In this document: positions 37,258-46,246 of the stretch, piece after piece
How the letters are laid out: each line of letters opens with the position of its first letter
Position numbering within the stretch: the stretch's first letter is position 1
Assembly: GCA_943371245.1 (NCBI GenBank)
Contig: CALRTY020000002.1
Location: 207,861 to 271,860, forward strand
Length of the DNA stretch: 64,000 nt
Reading direction: 5' to 3'
Origin: UBA5018 sp947463165
GTDB taxonomy: Bacteria > Cyanobacteriota > Cyanobacteriia > PCC-6307 > Cyanobiaceae
Made by a program: the position numbers and the translations under genes
Notes under the pieces: model-generated
The model's database searches: none
Told to the model about the DNA's origin: nothing
The model's input: the letters and a program-made list of their open reading frames with translations, nothing else

Positions 37258-40101
37258 CTAGGCCTGGTGCAGGGGCCCGGGGCGCAGTGCTCGGCGGCCC
37301 AGCCACCATTTGCGCAGGTCGTCGGCCAACATGATCAAAAGGGGCGCCAGGGCCATCCAGGGCAGGTAGGCCAGGGGGAAGGGCGCCATGTTGAAACTTT
37401 GCCCCAGGCCGGGCAGTAGCAGCAGCGCTGACAGCAGGCTCAATTCGCTGAGGATTCCGAGCCAGAGCAGCGGGTTGGGTTCGCCGATCATCCGCCACAC
37501 GGAGCGGCGCTCGCTGCGGCAGGCCAGCAGCACCCCCACCTGGCAAAACACGATCGTGGCGAAGGCGGCGCTGGAGGCCTGCACCTGCAGGGCCTGGATG
37601 GCGGCCGGGGCGGTGTGGGCCATGATCTGGGGGGCCAACTGCTGCAGATGCGCTAGACCCACCCCGGCGTGGCGCCACACCAGCCCATAGGTGAGCATGG
37701 CCAGGGTGGCCTCAATCAGCCCGAGAAACAGATAAGAGCGGCGCATCACTGCCCGATCCATCAAGGGGGCCTGGCGCGGCCTCGGGGGCTGGGCCATCAG
37801 GCCCGCCTCCGGCAGTTCAGCCCCCAGCCCCAGGGCGGGCAGCAAGTCGGTGCCTAGATCCACCGCCAGAATTTGCATTACGGTGAGGGCCGCCGGAATT
37901 CGCAGGGCCACCATGGCCAAAAAGGGTACGGCTTCCGCCAAATTCGCCACCAGGATGTAGGTGATGAATTTGCGGATATTGCTCACCACACCCCGCCCAT
38001 AACGCACGGCGGCCACGATAGTGGCGAAGTTGTCATCCAACAGCACGATGTCTGCGGCTTCTCGGGCCACATCGGTGCCATTGCGCCCCATCGCAAAGCC
38101 CACATCGGCGGCCCTGAGGGCCGGGGCATCGTTGACGCCATCGCCGGTGACGGCCACCACTTCGCCCAGATCGCGATAGGCCTGCACCAGGCGTAACTTC
38201 TGCTCTGGGGTCATGCGGGCAAATACCAACCGGGTGCGGTATTTGATCAGGCGACGCAGGTGCACATCGCTGATCAAGCTGAGATCTGAACCCTCGATCA
38301 CCCTCACCGGATCTGCCCCGGGATGGTTGCCATGGGCTTCCCCGTTTGTCGTCTCCGGCGGATCCAACAGCCCGATTTGTCGGGCGATCGCCTCGGCGGT
38401 GAGGCCGTAATCGCCGGTGACCATCGTCACCTTGATGCCGGCTTGGCGGCAGAGCCTGATCGCCTCCGGCACCTCTGGTCGCGGCGGATCGTATAGGGCC
38501 ACCAGCCCAAGCAACACCAGCTCCGCCTCCAGCGCTTCTGCCTCAAGGTTGAGCAGAGTGGCGTCGCCAGAGCGCAGAGCCACCGCCAGCACGCGGAAAC
38601 CGGCGGCGGCAAGGCCATCGTTGGCGGCCACCACCTGCAGCCGAGCCGCTGCGTCTAGGGGCATGGGCCCCGTGGCGGTTTGCCAGGCGGAGCAGAGCTC
38701 CAGCAGCTGCAGCGGCGCCCCCTTGGTAATCGCCAGGTGGCTGCCGGCAGCAGTTGCCAGGGGCTCCAAGGGCTTATCCAGTTGGAGCACCACGGTCATG
38801 CGCCGACGGATGGAATCGAAGGGGAGCTCCCGGCGGCGGGGAAAGCAACGCTGTTCCTCGCCATGGATCAGGCCCTCGGCCGCTGCGGCCAGCAGCAGGG
38901 CGGTTTCGGTGGGGTCGCCACTGGCCCGCCATGGTTCCGGGCCGAGGCTGTCCTGCTCCAGCCGGGCATTGGAGCAGAGGCTTGCCGCACGCAACACCAG
39001 ACGCCTCAAGCTATCGCCCGGCTGGGGCAGCCAGATCTCTTCTACGGTCATGCGATTGCAGGTGATCGTGCCGGTCTTATCGGTGCAGATCACACTCACT
39101 GAACCAAGCGTTTCCACCGCCGATAGGCGGCGCACCAGGGCCTGGCGACGGGCCATACGTTGCACATTTAAAGCTAGCGTGAGAGAGATTTGAGGCAACA
39201 AACCTTCCGGCACAAAGCCCACGATGATGCCTACGGCATAAACCAAGCACTCCTGGGGTGTCTTCCGCTGAATAAGTACGCCCATCGCAAATATCAGCAG
39301 GCCAACGCTGAGGGCGATGATCGTAATCGTGTGCACAATTCTCTGAACCTGCACTTCTAGAGTGCTGGTATTGCGGGCGGTATTTGTGGTTAAGTGGGCG
39401 ATCTGGCCAAATTCAGTCTCGCTGCCAGTGGCATATACCAGTCCCTCGCCACGGCCGGAGGCCACCGTGGAGCCAGCGAGCAGCAGATTGCCGCAATCTC
39501 GACAGGAAACGGTTTGGGAGGCCAGGGGCTGCGCATCCCTGAGCACCGGCAGGGATTCGCCGGTGAGCACTGAGATGTCCAGGTAAAGCTGGTGAGCTTC
39601 GATTACACGGCAGTCGGCGGGCACTTGATCGCCCTCCTCCAGCACCACCCGGTCGCCGGCCACCAGCTGATCGGCGGTGATCTCCTGTAGCCGTCCATCG
39701 CGCCACACCCGGGCCTTGGGGGGCAGATTGCCTGCCAGGGCCTGCAGCGTGCGCTCAGCCTTGTACTCCTGCCAAAAAGAAAACAGGGCATTGATCCAGA
39801 TCACCGCCCAGATCGCCCAGCCCAATTGGGGGGCTCGGGCGATGAAAGCCAGGCCACCGGCAACCCACAGCAGCAGGGCCATGAAGTGAAATAACTGGTC
39901 GGTGAAGCGCAGCAGCAGCGGCCGCCGCCGCACCGGCGGCAACTTATTGGCCCCGTAACGCTGCAGCCGATCCAGGGCTTCCGCACTGCTTAGTCCTTTG
40001 TCATCACTGCGCAGGGCCTTGAAGGCCTCAGCTATCGGCAGCGACCAGATTGGTTGAACAGCGGTGAGCAGCACCGGCAGCCTGGGGGATAGTGATCCCA
40101 T
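37258..40101 (-). CDS. P2-type cation-transporting ATPase
   Basis: 947 residues. N-terminal cation ATPase domain, TGES (actuator), PEGLLP in M4, phosphorylated Asp341 in DKTGT, ITKGAP in the nucleotide-binding domain, TGDGVNDAPAL hinge, and about ten transmembrane segments including four to six at the C-terminus. PEGLLP places it with SERCA/Na,K-type (P2) pumps rather than heavy-metal P1B pumps. Ion (Ca, Na or K) not decidable by eye. A CDF exporter gene follows upstream, same strand, suggesting a cation-homeostasis pair. Confidence 0.92.
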   Translation of the reverse strand: MGSLSPRLPVLLTAVQPIWSLPIAEAFKALRSDDKGLSSAEALDRLQRYGANKLPPVRRRPLLLRFTDQLFHFMALLLWVAGGLAFIARAPQLGWAIWAVIWINALFSFWQEYKAERTLQALAGNLPPKARVWRDGRLQEITADQLVAGDRVVLEEGDQVPADCRVIEAHQLYLDISVLTGESLPVLRDAQPLASQTVSCRDCGNLLLAGSTVASGRGEGLVYATGSETEFGQIAHLTTNTARNTSTLEVQVQRIVHTITIIALSVGLLIFAMGVLIQRKTPQECLVYAVGIIVGFVPEGLLPQISLTLALNVQRMARRQALVRRLSAVETLGSVSVICTDKTGTITCNRMTVEEIWLPQPGDSLRRLVLRAASLCSNARLEQDSLGPEPWRASGDPTETALLLAAAAEGLIHGEEQRCFPRRRELPFDSIRRRMTVVLQLDKPLEPLATAAGSHLAITKGAPLQLLELCSAWQTATGPMPLDAAARLQVVAANDGLAAAGFRVLAVALRSGDATLLNLEAEALEAELVLLGLVALYDPPRPEVPEAIRLCRQAGIKVTMVTGDYGLTAEAIARQIGLLDPPETTNGEAHGNHPGADPVRVIEGSDLSLISDVHLRRLIKYRTRLVFARMTPEQKLRLVQAYRDLGEVVAVTGDGVNDAPALRAADVGFAMGRNGTDVAREAADIVLLDDNFATIVAAVRYGRGVVSNIRKFITYILVANLAEAVPFLAMVALRIPAALTVMQILAVDLGTDLLPALGLGAELPEAGLMAQPPRPRQAPLMDRAVMRRSYLFLGLIEATLAMLTYGLVWRHAGVGLAHLQQLAPQIMAHTAPAAIQALQVQASSAAFATIVFCQVGVLLACRSERRSVWRMIGEPNPLLWLGILSELSLLSALLLLPGLGQSFNMAPFPLAYLPWMALAPLLIMLADDLRKWWLGRRALRPGPLHQA

Positions 40102-40157
40102 GCTGGACAGATCTGAGCAGCTGTCCGGCCAGCACCACTAGTATCGCAAAAGAAAAA

Positions 40158-41081
40158 TTATTTGAGCGGCTCAAGGTTCACAGGCTCTAGCTGTATGGTG
40201 CTGTGGGCGATGCCGATTTCAGCTAAACATATTTTGGCTTGATGCAATAAGTCCAAGTCGTCAATTACTCCAATGCGACGCACCACGTGGGCCGTAAGCG
40301 CATTTTGCGAAGTGCTCAGGGCCCATACATGTAAATGGTGCACGTCGGCCACGCCGGGAAGATTGAGCAATAGCCTTTCAACCTCCGCCAGCTCAATACC
40401 CCTGGGCACTGCATCCAGGGCAATGCGCAGGGCATCCCTGAGCAATTTCAGGCCACTCCAGCCAACGGCGATACCCACGCCGATCGCAGTGATCGCATCC
40501 AACTTATTCCAGCCTGTTGCCTGCACCAAAAAAGCGCTTACTAAAACGGCGGCCGATACGGCGGCATCAGTAAATAGGTGTAAGGCGGCAGCCTGGCGGT
40601 TGAGGTCGTGGCTGTGGTCTGCGTCAAACAACTTGGCGGAAAATAAATTCACGGCAATACCGATGGCGGCAGCCCAGAGCACCGGGCCGGTAACCACTTC
40701 CACCGGTCGGTACAGGCGTTGGATCGACTCCACCACCACCACCGCCGCCGCCATCAGGATCAACATGCCATTGGCCAGGGAAGCCAGCTGGGTACTGCGA
40801 CCAAAGCCATAGGTGAAGTGGGCGGAAGGGGGGCGGCTGCTCAGCCGTTCGGCTCCCCAGCCCAGCAGTAATCCCGCCACATCGCCGAGGTTGTGCACCG
40901 CATCGCCGATCAAGGCCAGCGAGCCAAAGGTGATGCCGATCACCAGCTGCAGCCCTGAAAGGGCGCTGTTCAAGATCACGCTCCAGCGGAAGGCGGCCGC
41001 GGAACCGCTGCGATGGCGGTGCTGCTCAGGATGGGGCTGACGCTGAATGGCGACGGCCGGATGCTCGTGCTGGTGGGGCAT
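40158..41081 (-). CDS. Cation diffusion facilitator (CzcD/ZitB-type)
   Basis: 307 residues. A His-rich N-terminus (about 1-28) precedes six transmembrane helices with the metal-site motifs LIGDAVHNLGD (HxxxD-type, TM2) and LHLFTDAAVS (TM5), and a C-terminal cytoplasmic domain with VHHLHVWALS. It exports Zn, Co or Cd by proton exchange in characterised relatives. Confidence 0.92.
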   Translation of the reverse strand: MPHQHEHPAVAIQRQPHPEQHRHRSGSAAAFRWSVILNSALSGLQLVIGITFGSLALIGDAVHNLGDVAGLLLGWGAERLSSRPPSAHFTYGFGRSTQLASLANGMLILMAAAVVVVESIQRLYRPVEVVTGPVLWAAAIGIAVNLFSAKLFDADHSHDLNRQAAALHLFTDAAVSAAVLVSAFLVQATGWNKLDAITAIGVGIAVGWSGLKLLRDALRIALDAVPRGIELAEVERLLLNLPGVADVHHLHVWALSTSQNALTAHVVRRIGVIDDLDLLHQAKICLAEIGIAHSTIQLEPVNLEPLK

Positions 41082-41239
41082 GGGGATCGGCTGACCAGGT
41101 GCGCGGCACTGCCTAGGACCCTAGACAGTGCCGCTGTAACCAGCAACCACCGACAACACAGCCAGCCAGTCGGTGATGGCCAGCAGCCAATTGCCGGACG
41201 GCCAGGCCTCAAAATGTGGCGGCAACCAGGGGGTGGAGC

Positions 41240-41626
41240 ATGGCCATTGTCGGCAGTTCTGACGCCCTGCTGGTGGCCGTTGGGGCGGTGCCTGGCGCTT
41301 GGCTGCGCTATTTAGCTGTGAATCACTGGGAGCCGGTGCTGCCGCGCAAACACTGGGGCACCTTTGGGGTGAATTTGATTGCCTGCTTTGCCCTGGGGCT
41401 GATTGTGGCCCTGGAACAGGGCTGCGCCGAGACTGCCCGTAGGGCTTTGCTATTGATTGGTACAGGATTTTTGGGTAGTTTCAGCACCTTTTCCAGCTTT
41501 ATCGCCGAACTGAGAGCAGTGCTGGTTGCCCGCCATTGGCGGGAGGCGGCCCTGTTGGCTACTGGTTCGCTGGCCGGCGGCCTGCTAGCCATGGCCGCCG
41601 GCATGGGCCTGGGGAGCAAACCTTGA
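41240..41626 (+). CDS. crcB1: Fluoride channel CrcB/Fluc, first subunit
   Basis: 128 residues from ATG 41240. Four transmembrane helices; GAVPGAWLRYL (CrcB start), WGTFGVNLIACFALG with the pore Asn, and GFLGSFSTFSSFIAE with the Na-binding/phenylalanine-box region. Fluc channels are dual-topology dimers; two adjacent genes as here usually encode an antiparallel heterodimer. No fluoride riboswitch was recognised upstream. Confidence 0.92.
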   Translation: MAIVGSSDALLVAVGAVPGAWLRYLAVNHWEPVLPRKHWGTFGVNLIACFALGLIVALEQGCAETARRALLLIGTGFLGSFSTFSSFIAELRAVLVARHWREAALLATGSLAGGLLAMAAGMGLGSKP

Positions 41627-42033
41627 ATTCAAAGCTGCGGCACGAACTGAAAACCCTCGGCCTGGTGGCTGCTGGCGCTATTCCCGGGGCCTTGCTGCGC
41701 TGGCAATGCGAGCGCCTTGGCCATGCCGCCATCGGCGGCCTGCGGGGGCTGGTGGCTGCGGATTTTGTGGCAAATATGCTCGGCTGCCTAGTGATTGGCT
41801 TGGTGGTAGCCCAGCCGCCCAATAGACCTAGGTTAACTCTATGGCTAGGAATCGGCTTCTGCGGTTCGCTCACCACTTTTTCCGCCTGGATTCTGCAATT
41901 GTATTTAGCAATTCATAGTGGCAGTGTATTTAAAGCCCTGGCGGTATTACTGGCCAGCCTGGCTGGCGGACTAGCGCTGGTTTGTTTGGGTTATGCCATG
42001 GGGCGCCTGGGGCAAGGCCGCAGGATCCGATGA
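41623..42033 (+). CDS. crcB2: Fluoride channel CrcB/Fluc, second subunit
   Basis: 136 residues. Starts at TTG 41623, which overlaps the stop of crcB1 (TTGA), so translation is coupled. GAIPGALLRWQCERLG, DFVANMLGCLVIG (Asn) and GFCGSLTTFSAWILQ (TTFS) are the family motifs. Positive-inside charge distribution should be opposite to crcB1. Its 3' end overlaps the convergent gene by about 40 bp. Confidence 0.9.
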   Translation: MNSKLRHELKTLGLVAAGAIPGALLRWQCERLGHAAIGGLRGLVAADFVANMLGCLVIGLVVAQPPNRPRLTLWLGIGFCGSLTTFSAWILQLYLAIHSGSVFKALAVLLASLAGGLALVCLGYAMGRLGQGRRIR

Positions 42034-42317
42034 AGCCAGCTCGGTAGGCATCGCTTTAACAGCAGCAGCAGCCGACCGCGTCGCCGCGACAGCCACAGAC
42101 ATCTTTCCAGCTGCTGCACCCGGATCAGCAGGCGGCGCTGGCGCTCCCGGCGCAAAATCAGACCAAACTCCAGCAGGCGAAAAGTGGGGGGGCCTTGGGC
42201 TGTGGTTAACGACAACTGCAGCAGATCGTCATCGCTCAGTTGACGTAGCAGCTGGGCGAGATCGCGCGGCAGGATTTGGCTGAACGCCATCACAACCGAA
42301 GCGAGGGTCAAGTCCAT
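41991..42317 (-). CDS. Small basic hypothetical protein
   Basis: 108 residues from ATG 42317. MDLTLASVVMAFSQILPRDLAQLLRQLSDDDLLQLSL looks like a genuine helical start, then an Arg/Leu-rich basic half. Not recognised as a named family; of the type conserved in picocyanobacteria. It overlaps crcB2 tail to tail. The frame extends up to 42380, but the start chosen has the better N-terminus. Confidence 0.5.
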   Translation of the reverse strand: MDLTLASVVMAFSQILPRDLAQLLRQLSDDDLLQLSLTTAQGPPTFRLLEFGLILRRERQRRLLIRVQQLERCLWLSRRRGRLLLLLKRCLPSWLHRILRPCPRRPMA

Positions 42318-42513
42318 ACAATTGTGATGATGAATCAGCCAGCTAGACGCCAGGCCAGTGCTGCAGCTTGAACGCTGCATTGGCCCTAAGCAGCTAGCAA
42401 ACCATCGGGCAACCCCAGACAGGGCAGGCCATCTAGGCCGCTAAACCCGGCCGGCCGCCAACCTGGAAAAGCAACGCTATGCGGCGAGACTGCTTGATAT
42501 ACAAGCCAATTGT

Positions 42514-42555
42514 GTATCCCTTACTACTGTCCGCCCCAGGCGAGCGGCGTACCGT
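42514..42555 (+). promoter_or_regulatory. NtcA-activated promoter of the guanidine operon
   Basis: GTA-tcccttac-TAC at 42514-42527 is a perfect GTAN8TAC NtcA box. After 22 nt comes TACCGT at 42550-42555, matching the TAN3T -10 element. This is the class II NtcA promoter layout, in which NtcA replaces the -35 box, and it puts the transcript start near 42562, just before the riboswitch. Motif and spacing are seen in the sequence; binding is inferred. Confidence 0.75.
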
Positions 42556-42571
42556 TGTCTTGCGGAAATGA

Positions 42572-42680
42572 TTCCTAGGGTTCCGGTCTTTGGTGGTCAC
42601 AATCACCGATTGATGCCTGGTCCGAGAGGAAACAGCCGGCTCCGCCGGTGACACGGAGGGATAAAAACCCGGGAGGCCGC
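42572..42680 (+). promoter_or_regulatory. Guanidine-I (ykkC) riboswitch
   Basis: Conserved blocks in order: ctagggttccgg, ctggtccgagag, acacggagggataaaaacccgggagg. These are the diagnostic segments of the ykkC class I aptamer, which binds guanidinium and turns expression on. A gggagg/cctccc pairing directly downstream (about 42670-42694) could be the switching stem. Followed after 31 bp by gdmH, a guanidine-degrading enzyme. Confidence 0.93.
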
Positions 42681-42711
42681 TCCAAACAACCTCCCACTCC
42701 GGCTATTTTCA

Positions 42712-43890
42712 ATGACAGTTCCAGATGCTTTTGAGCGTCAGCATCCCAGCGAGGCGATGCGGGCCATGGAAAAGGAAAGCAGCCTGCCTCTCACTGGCTG
42801 GCAGCAGGAGGTGGACCAGGGAATACGTAACGGACTGGAAGCGGCCGATAGTATCATAGATCGGCGAATTTCCACTTTTTCGCGCGGCGAACTACCCCAC
42901 TATGCGGGAATAAATACATTCATGAAGGCTCCATATATAGAAGATGTTAATCGCGTAGGCGAATATGATGTTGCCATAATAGGAGTTCCCCATGACAGCG
43001 GCACCACCTACCGCCCCGGCACGCGATTCGGGCCACAGGGTATCCGCCGCATCTCCGCTCTTTATACACCATATAACTACGAGATGGGAGTTGACCTACG
43101 CGAACAAATCAAGCTTTGCGATGTGGGCGATATTTTTACCATCCCCGCAAATAACGAGAAGAGCTTCGATCAAATCTCCAAAGGCATAGCGCATGTGTTC
43201 AGCAGTGGCGCATTTCCGATTATTTTGGGAGGCGATCACTCGATTGGATTTCCAACCGTTCGAGGTATTTGCCGTCACCTAGGAGACAAGAAAGTAGGGA
43301 TTATCCACTTTGATCGCCATGTAGATACTCAAGAAATAGACTTGGATGAACGCATGCATACCTGTCCTTGGTTCCACGCCACAAATATGGCCAATGCCCC
43401 GGCAACCAATTTGGTGCAGCTAGGCATTGGTGGCTGGCAAGTACCGCGCGAAGGAGTGAAAATATGTCGCGAGCGGGGCACAAACGTGCTTACAGTTACG
43501 GACATCTGCGAGATGGGCCTAGAAGCAGCCGCAAAATTCGCCATTGATAGAGCTACAGATGGTACGGATTGTGTTTACATATCTTTTGATATCGACTGTA
43601 TTGATGCTGGATTTGTTCCGGGAACAGGCTGGCCAGAGCCGGGCGGACTAATGCCCCGCGAAGCGCTTAAACTATTGGAATTGATCATCCGTAACGTGCC
43701 AGTGTGTGGACTCGAAATTGTCGAAGTATCTCCCCCTTATGACATCAGTGATATCACCTCATTAATGGCCACAAGGGTAATATGTGATAGCATGGCCCAC
43801 CTGGTATTGAGCGGTCAGTTACCCCGTAAATCCCCACCAGCATGGATCAATCCCGAATGCAATATGAATGTAGACAAGGCCTGGAGATAA
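42712..43890 (+). CDS. gdmH: Nickel-dependent guanidine hydrolase
   Basis: 392 residues, ureohydrolase (arginase/agmatinase) fold. Metal ligands: His176 in GGDHS, Asp201/His203/Asp205 in FDRHVDTQ (agmatinases have DAHxD), Asp293/Asp295 in SFDIDCID. An N-terminal extension of about 80 residues is typical of GdmH, as in Synechocystis Sll1077, which hydrolyses guanidine to ammonium and urea. The guanidine riboswitch upstream, the two Ni-chaperone genes downstream and the transporter make this call firm. Older annotation would say agmatinase. Confidence 0.93.
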   Translation: MTVPDAFERQHPSEAMRAMEKESSLPLTGWQQEVDQGIRNGLEAADSIIDRRISTFSRGELPHYAGINTFMKAPYIEDVNRVGEYDVAIIGVPHDSGTTYRPGTRFGPQGIRRISALYTPYNYEMGVDLREQIKLCDVGDIFTIPANNEKSFDQISKGIAHVFSSGAFPIILGGDHSIGFPTVRGICRHLGDKKVGIIHFDRHVDTQEIDLDERMHTCPWFHATNMANAPATNLVQLGIGGWQVPREGVKICRERGTNVLTVTDICEMGLEAAAKFAIDRATDGTDCVYISFDIDCIDAGFVPGTGWPEPGGLMPREALKLLELIIRNVPVCGLEIVEVSPPYDISDITSLMATRVICDSMAHLVLSGQLPRKSPPAWINPECNMNVDKAWR

Positions 43891-43893
43891 ATC

Positions 43894-44286
43894 ATGCACG
43901 AAGTAGATATGACCAGGGCCCTGATCCTATCAATGAACGATTGGAGGCGGCGCCATGAACCGTCTATTCCGGTTGTCAAAGCAGTGCATCTACAAGTGGG
44001 AGACTTTACTTGCGTTGAACCTGATCAGCTGATAACAACTTGGCAAGCGGCAGTAAAAGATAGCTGGATGCATGGGGCCAAGCTAGCAATTGAAACCATA
44101 CCCCTAATTGGACGTTGCCTGGCATGCAATAACACCTATGCCCCAGAAGAGCAGATGGCCTATCGCTCCCCCTGTTGCAATCATCCGATGGAAGAAATTG
44201 TTACTGGTCGGGAGCTGAAGATATGCTCTGTAGATTATTTCATAAGTTCCGAAGCAGCCAGTCTGCCATATGCCTGCCGCTCATAG
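43894..44286 (+). CDS. ghaA: HypA-like nickel chaperone GhaA
   Basis: 130 residues. Starts MHEVDMTRALI with the N-terminal His2/Glu3 that bind Ni in HypA proteins; the zinc site is CLACNN followed by SPCCNHP. Located 3 bp after gdmH and followed by a HypB homologue, the arrangement in which these proteins mature guanidine hydrolase rather than hydrogenase. No hydrogenase gene is in the window. Confidence 0.9.
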   Translation: MHEVDMTRALILSMNDWRRRHEPSIPVVKAVHLQVGDFTCVEPDQLITTWQAAVKDSWMHGAKLAIETIPLIGRCLACNNTYAPEEQMAYRSPCCNHPMEEIVTGRELKICSVDYFISSEAASLPYACRS

Positions 44287-44418
44287 CCGAGAACACAATG
44301 TCAAGCCGCCATAATTAAACACACATGTCCATCAACGGTTCTTTTACCAGAGCTTTCCTGCTGCCACAGGCAAGCTAATTGCCATTCCTTCTGCTTTTCC
44401 AACTACGTCCCAACTGCC

Positions 44419-45186
44419 ATGCACATGCCACTGATTGACAACATCGGTATCAATTTACTTGCCGCCAACCAGCATCAAGCAGCACACAACCAAGAGCATT
44501 TTGACGCCTGGAAATTGCTATGCGTTAATGTGATGAGTAGTCCTGGTGCCGGCAAGACATCGCTCCTAGAACGCACACTCACCGCCCTAGCCCCTGAGTT
44601 TGCCATGGCCGTATTGGAGGGGGATATGACTACCCAACTTGATGCAGATCGACTGGCTGCCTTGGGCGTGCCAGTGGTGCCGATCACCACCGGTCGCTCT
44701 TGCCACCTCGATGCCGCCATGGTGGAAAGTGGCCTGAAGATGCTGCAGCAAAAACTCGATCCAGCACTACTGGATCTCTTGTGGGTGGAGAATGTGGGCA
44801 ATTTGGTCTGCCCTGCCGAGTTTGAGGTGGGCGAGCATCTCAAGGTAGCCCTGCTGAGTGTCACCGAAGGCGATGACAAACCCCTGAAGTATCCCGTGAT
44901 GTTTCGCGAGGCGAATTGTGTGCTAATCACAAAAACCGATTTACTGCCATATCTACCAGTGGATACATGCCGGATTGAAGATCACATCTATCAGGTGAAT
45001 CCTCATTGTACGGTAATCCGTGTATCGGCCACAAGTGGCGAGGGACTCGATGACTGGCATGCCTGGCTGAGGCAGCAGAAGGCGATCATCCTTGCCGGAC
45101 AACAGCATAACCAGAGCCAGCCAACTGCGCTGGCATCTGCCAGTGATTCCGACCACCTTGGCAATGCGGCGCATCACCTGCATTGA
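44419..45186 (+). CDS. ghaB: HypB-like nickel-delivery GTPase GhaB
   Basis: 255 residues. SIMIBI GTPase: Walker A SSPGAGKTSLLERT about 38-50, LEGDMTTQLDADRL, NVGNLVCPAEFEVGEHLKVALLSVTEGDDKPLKYP and the specificity motif ITKTDLL. It hydrolyses GTP to load Ni into GdmH together with GhaA. The C-terminal tail has scattered His residues. Confidence 0.9.
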   Translation: MHMPLIDNIGINLLAANQHQAAHNQEHFDAWKLLCVNVMSSPGAGKTSLLERTLTALAPEFAMAVLEGDMTTQLDADRLAALGVPVVPITTGRSCHLDAAMVESGLKMLQQKLDPALLDLLWVENVGNLVCPAEFEVGEHLKVALLSVTEGDDKPLKYPVMFREANCVLITKTDLLPYLPVDTCRIEDHIYQVNPHCTVIRVSATSGEGLDDWHAWLRQQKAIILAGQQHNQSQPTALASASDSDHLGNAAHHLH

Positions 45187-45250
45187 TAGGCTAATTAGAT
45201 AAAATCAATTCATCCGTTATCTTCCTGAAATCATTTGAACGGTTATCTTC

Positions 45251-46246
45251 ATGAAATTCTCTCTTGGCACCCGTCTGGTTTCTTCCCTGTTGCTGCTTGG
45301 CCTCAGCCTCGGCGGCCTGGCTGGCTGCAGCCGTCCAAAATCCAACAGCCCGGTACGGGTTGGCTATAGCGCCTGGCCAGGTTGGTTTCCCTGGAAGATA
45401 AGCGAAGCCAAGGGGATATTCAACAGCAACGGTGTACCTGTAAGCTTGCAGTGGTTTGATGGCTACCTTGACTCGATCAATGCCCTAAATGCCGGTCAAC
45501 TTGATTGCAATAGCCAAACTCTTGGCGACACGATCAGTTCCATGGCAGGTGGAGCCGACCTGCAGGTGGTTCTTACCAACGACTATTCCACTGGCAATGA
45601 TCAAATCATCGCCGCCCCTGGCATTAGTTCAATATCAGATCTCAAAGGTAAGCGGGTAGCCGCAGAAGAGGGCACGGTTGATCACTATTTGCTGTTGCTG
45701 GGCCTTAAGCAGGCGGGGTTGAGTGGCCGTGACATCACTTTTGTGCCCCTGGAAACTGGTGCCGCCGCCGCCGCATTCATGGCCGGACAGGTAGATGCAG
45801 TGGGGGTATTTGCCCCCTTCACCAGCCAGGCGCTCAAGCGCCCTGGCAGCAAAACCCTGTTCAGCTCTCGCGACTTCCCTGGCGCAATTAGCGATCACCT
45901 CGTGTGCCGCAGCCAGTTCGTGGCCAATAATCCCCAGGCGGTACAAAAATTGGTGCAGACCTGGTTTGACACCCTTAAACAGATGCGCAGCGAACCCCAG
46001 GTCTCCCTGGCCATCCTGGCCGAGCGTGCCGGAGTTAGCGAGGCTGAATATAAGGAATACGATGCAGGCACCACGATTTTAAGCTTGGATGAGAACAAAA
46101 AAATATTTAAACCCTCTGGAAATATGCAGTCACTACCCTATGCTGCCAACCAAATAACCGCTTTCCTGCAGCAGCAGGGATTAGCCAAGACTCCACCAAA
46201 GCTCGATAATCTGCTACAGCCCCAGTTTGTGGATGGAGTGAAATGA
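45251..46246 (+). CDS. ABC transporter substrate-binding lipoprotein (guanidine uptake)
   Basis: 331 residues. Lipoprotein signal with lipobox LAGC at about 22-25; NMT1/SsuA-type periplasmic-binding fold (VRVGYSAWPGWFPWKISEAKGIF, DLKGKRVAAEEGT, QVDAVGVFAPF). Position in the gdmH operon matches sll1080 of Synechocystis; the substrate guanidinium is inferred from that operon and the riboswitch. Similar proteins are often misnamed nitrate/taurine/aliphatic-sulfonate binding proteins. Overlaps the permease gene by ATGA. Confidence 0.87.
   Translation: MKFSLGTRLVSSLLLLGLSLGGLAGCSRPKSNSPVRVGYSAWPGWFPWKISEAKGIFNSNGVPVSLQWFDGYLDSINALNAGQLDCNSQTLGDTISSMAGGADLQVVLTNDYSTGNDQIIAAPGISSISDLKGKRVAAEEGTVDHYLLLLGLKQAGLSGRDITFVPLETGAAAAAFMAGQVDAVGVFAPFTSQALKRPGSKTLFSSRDFPGAISDHLVCRSQFVANNPQAVQKLVQTWFDTLKQMRSEPQVSLAILAERAGVSEAEYKEYDAGTTILSLDENKKIFKPSGNMQSLPYAANQITAFLQQQGLAKTPPKLDNLLQPQFVDGVK

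Noticed and set aside
43894..45186. Annotation of the HypA/HypB-like genes as hydrogenase maturation factors
   Set aside because: Their place directly behind a guanidine hydrolase and riboswitch fits the dedicated GhaA/GhaB chaperones instead.
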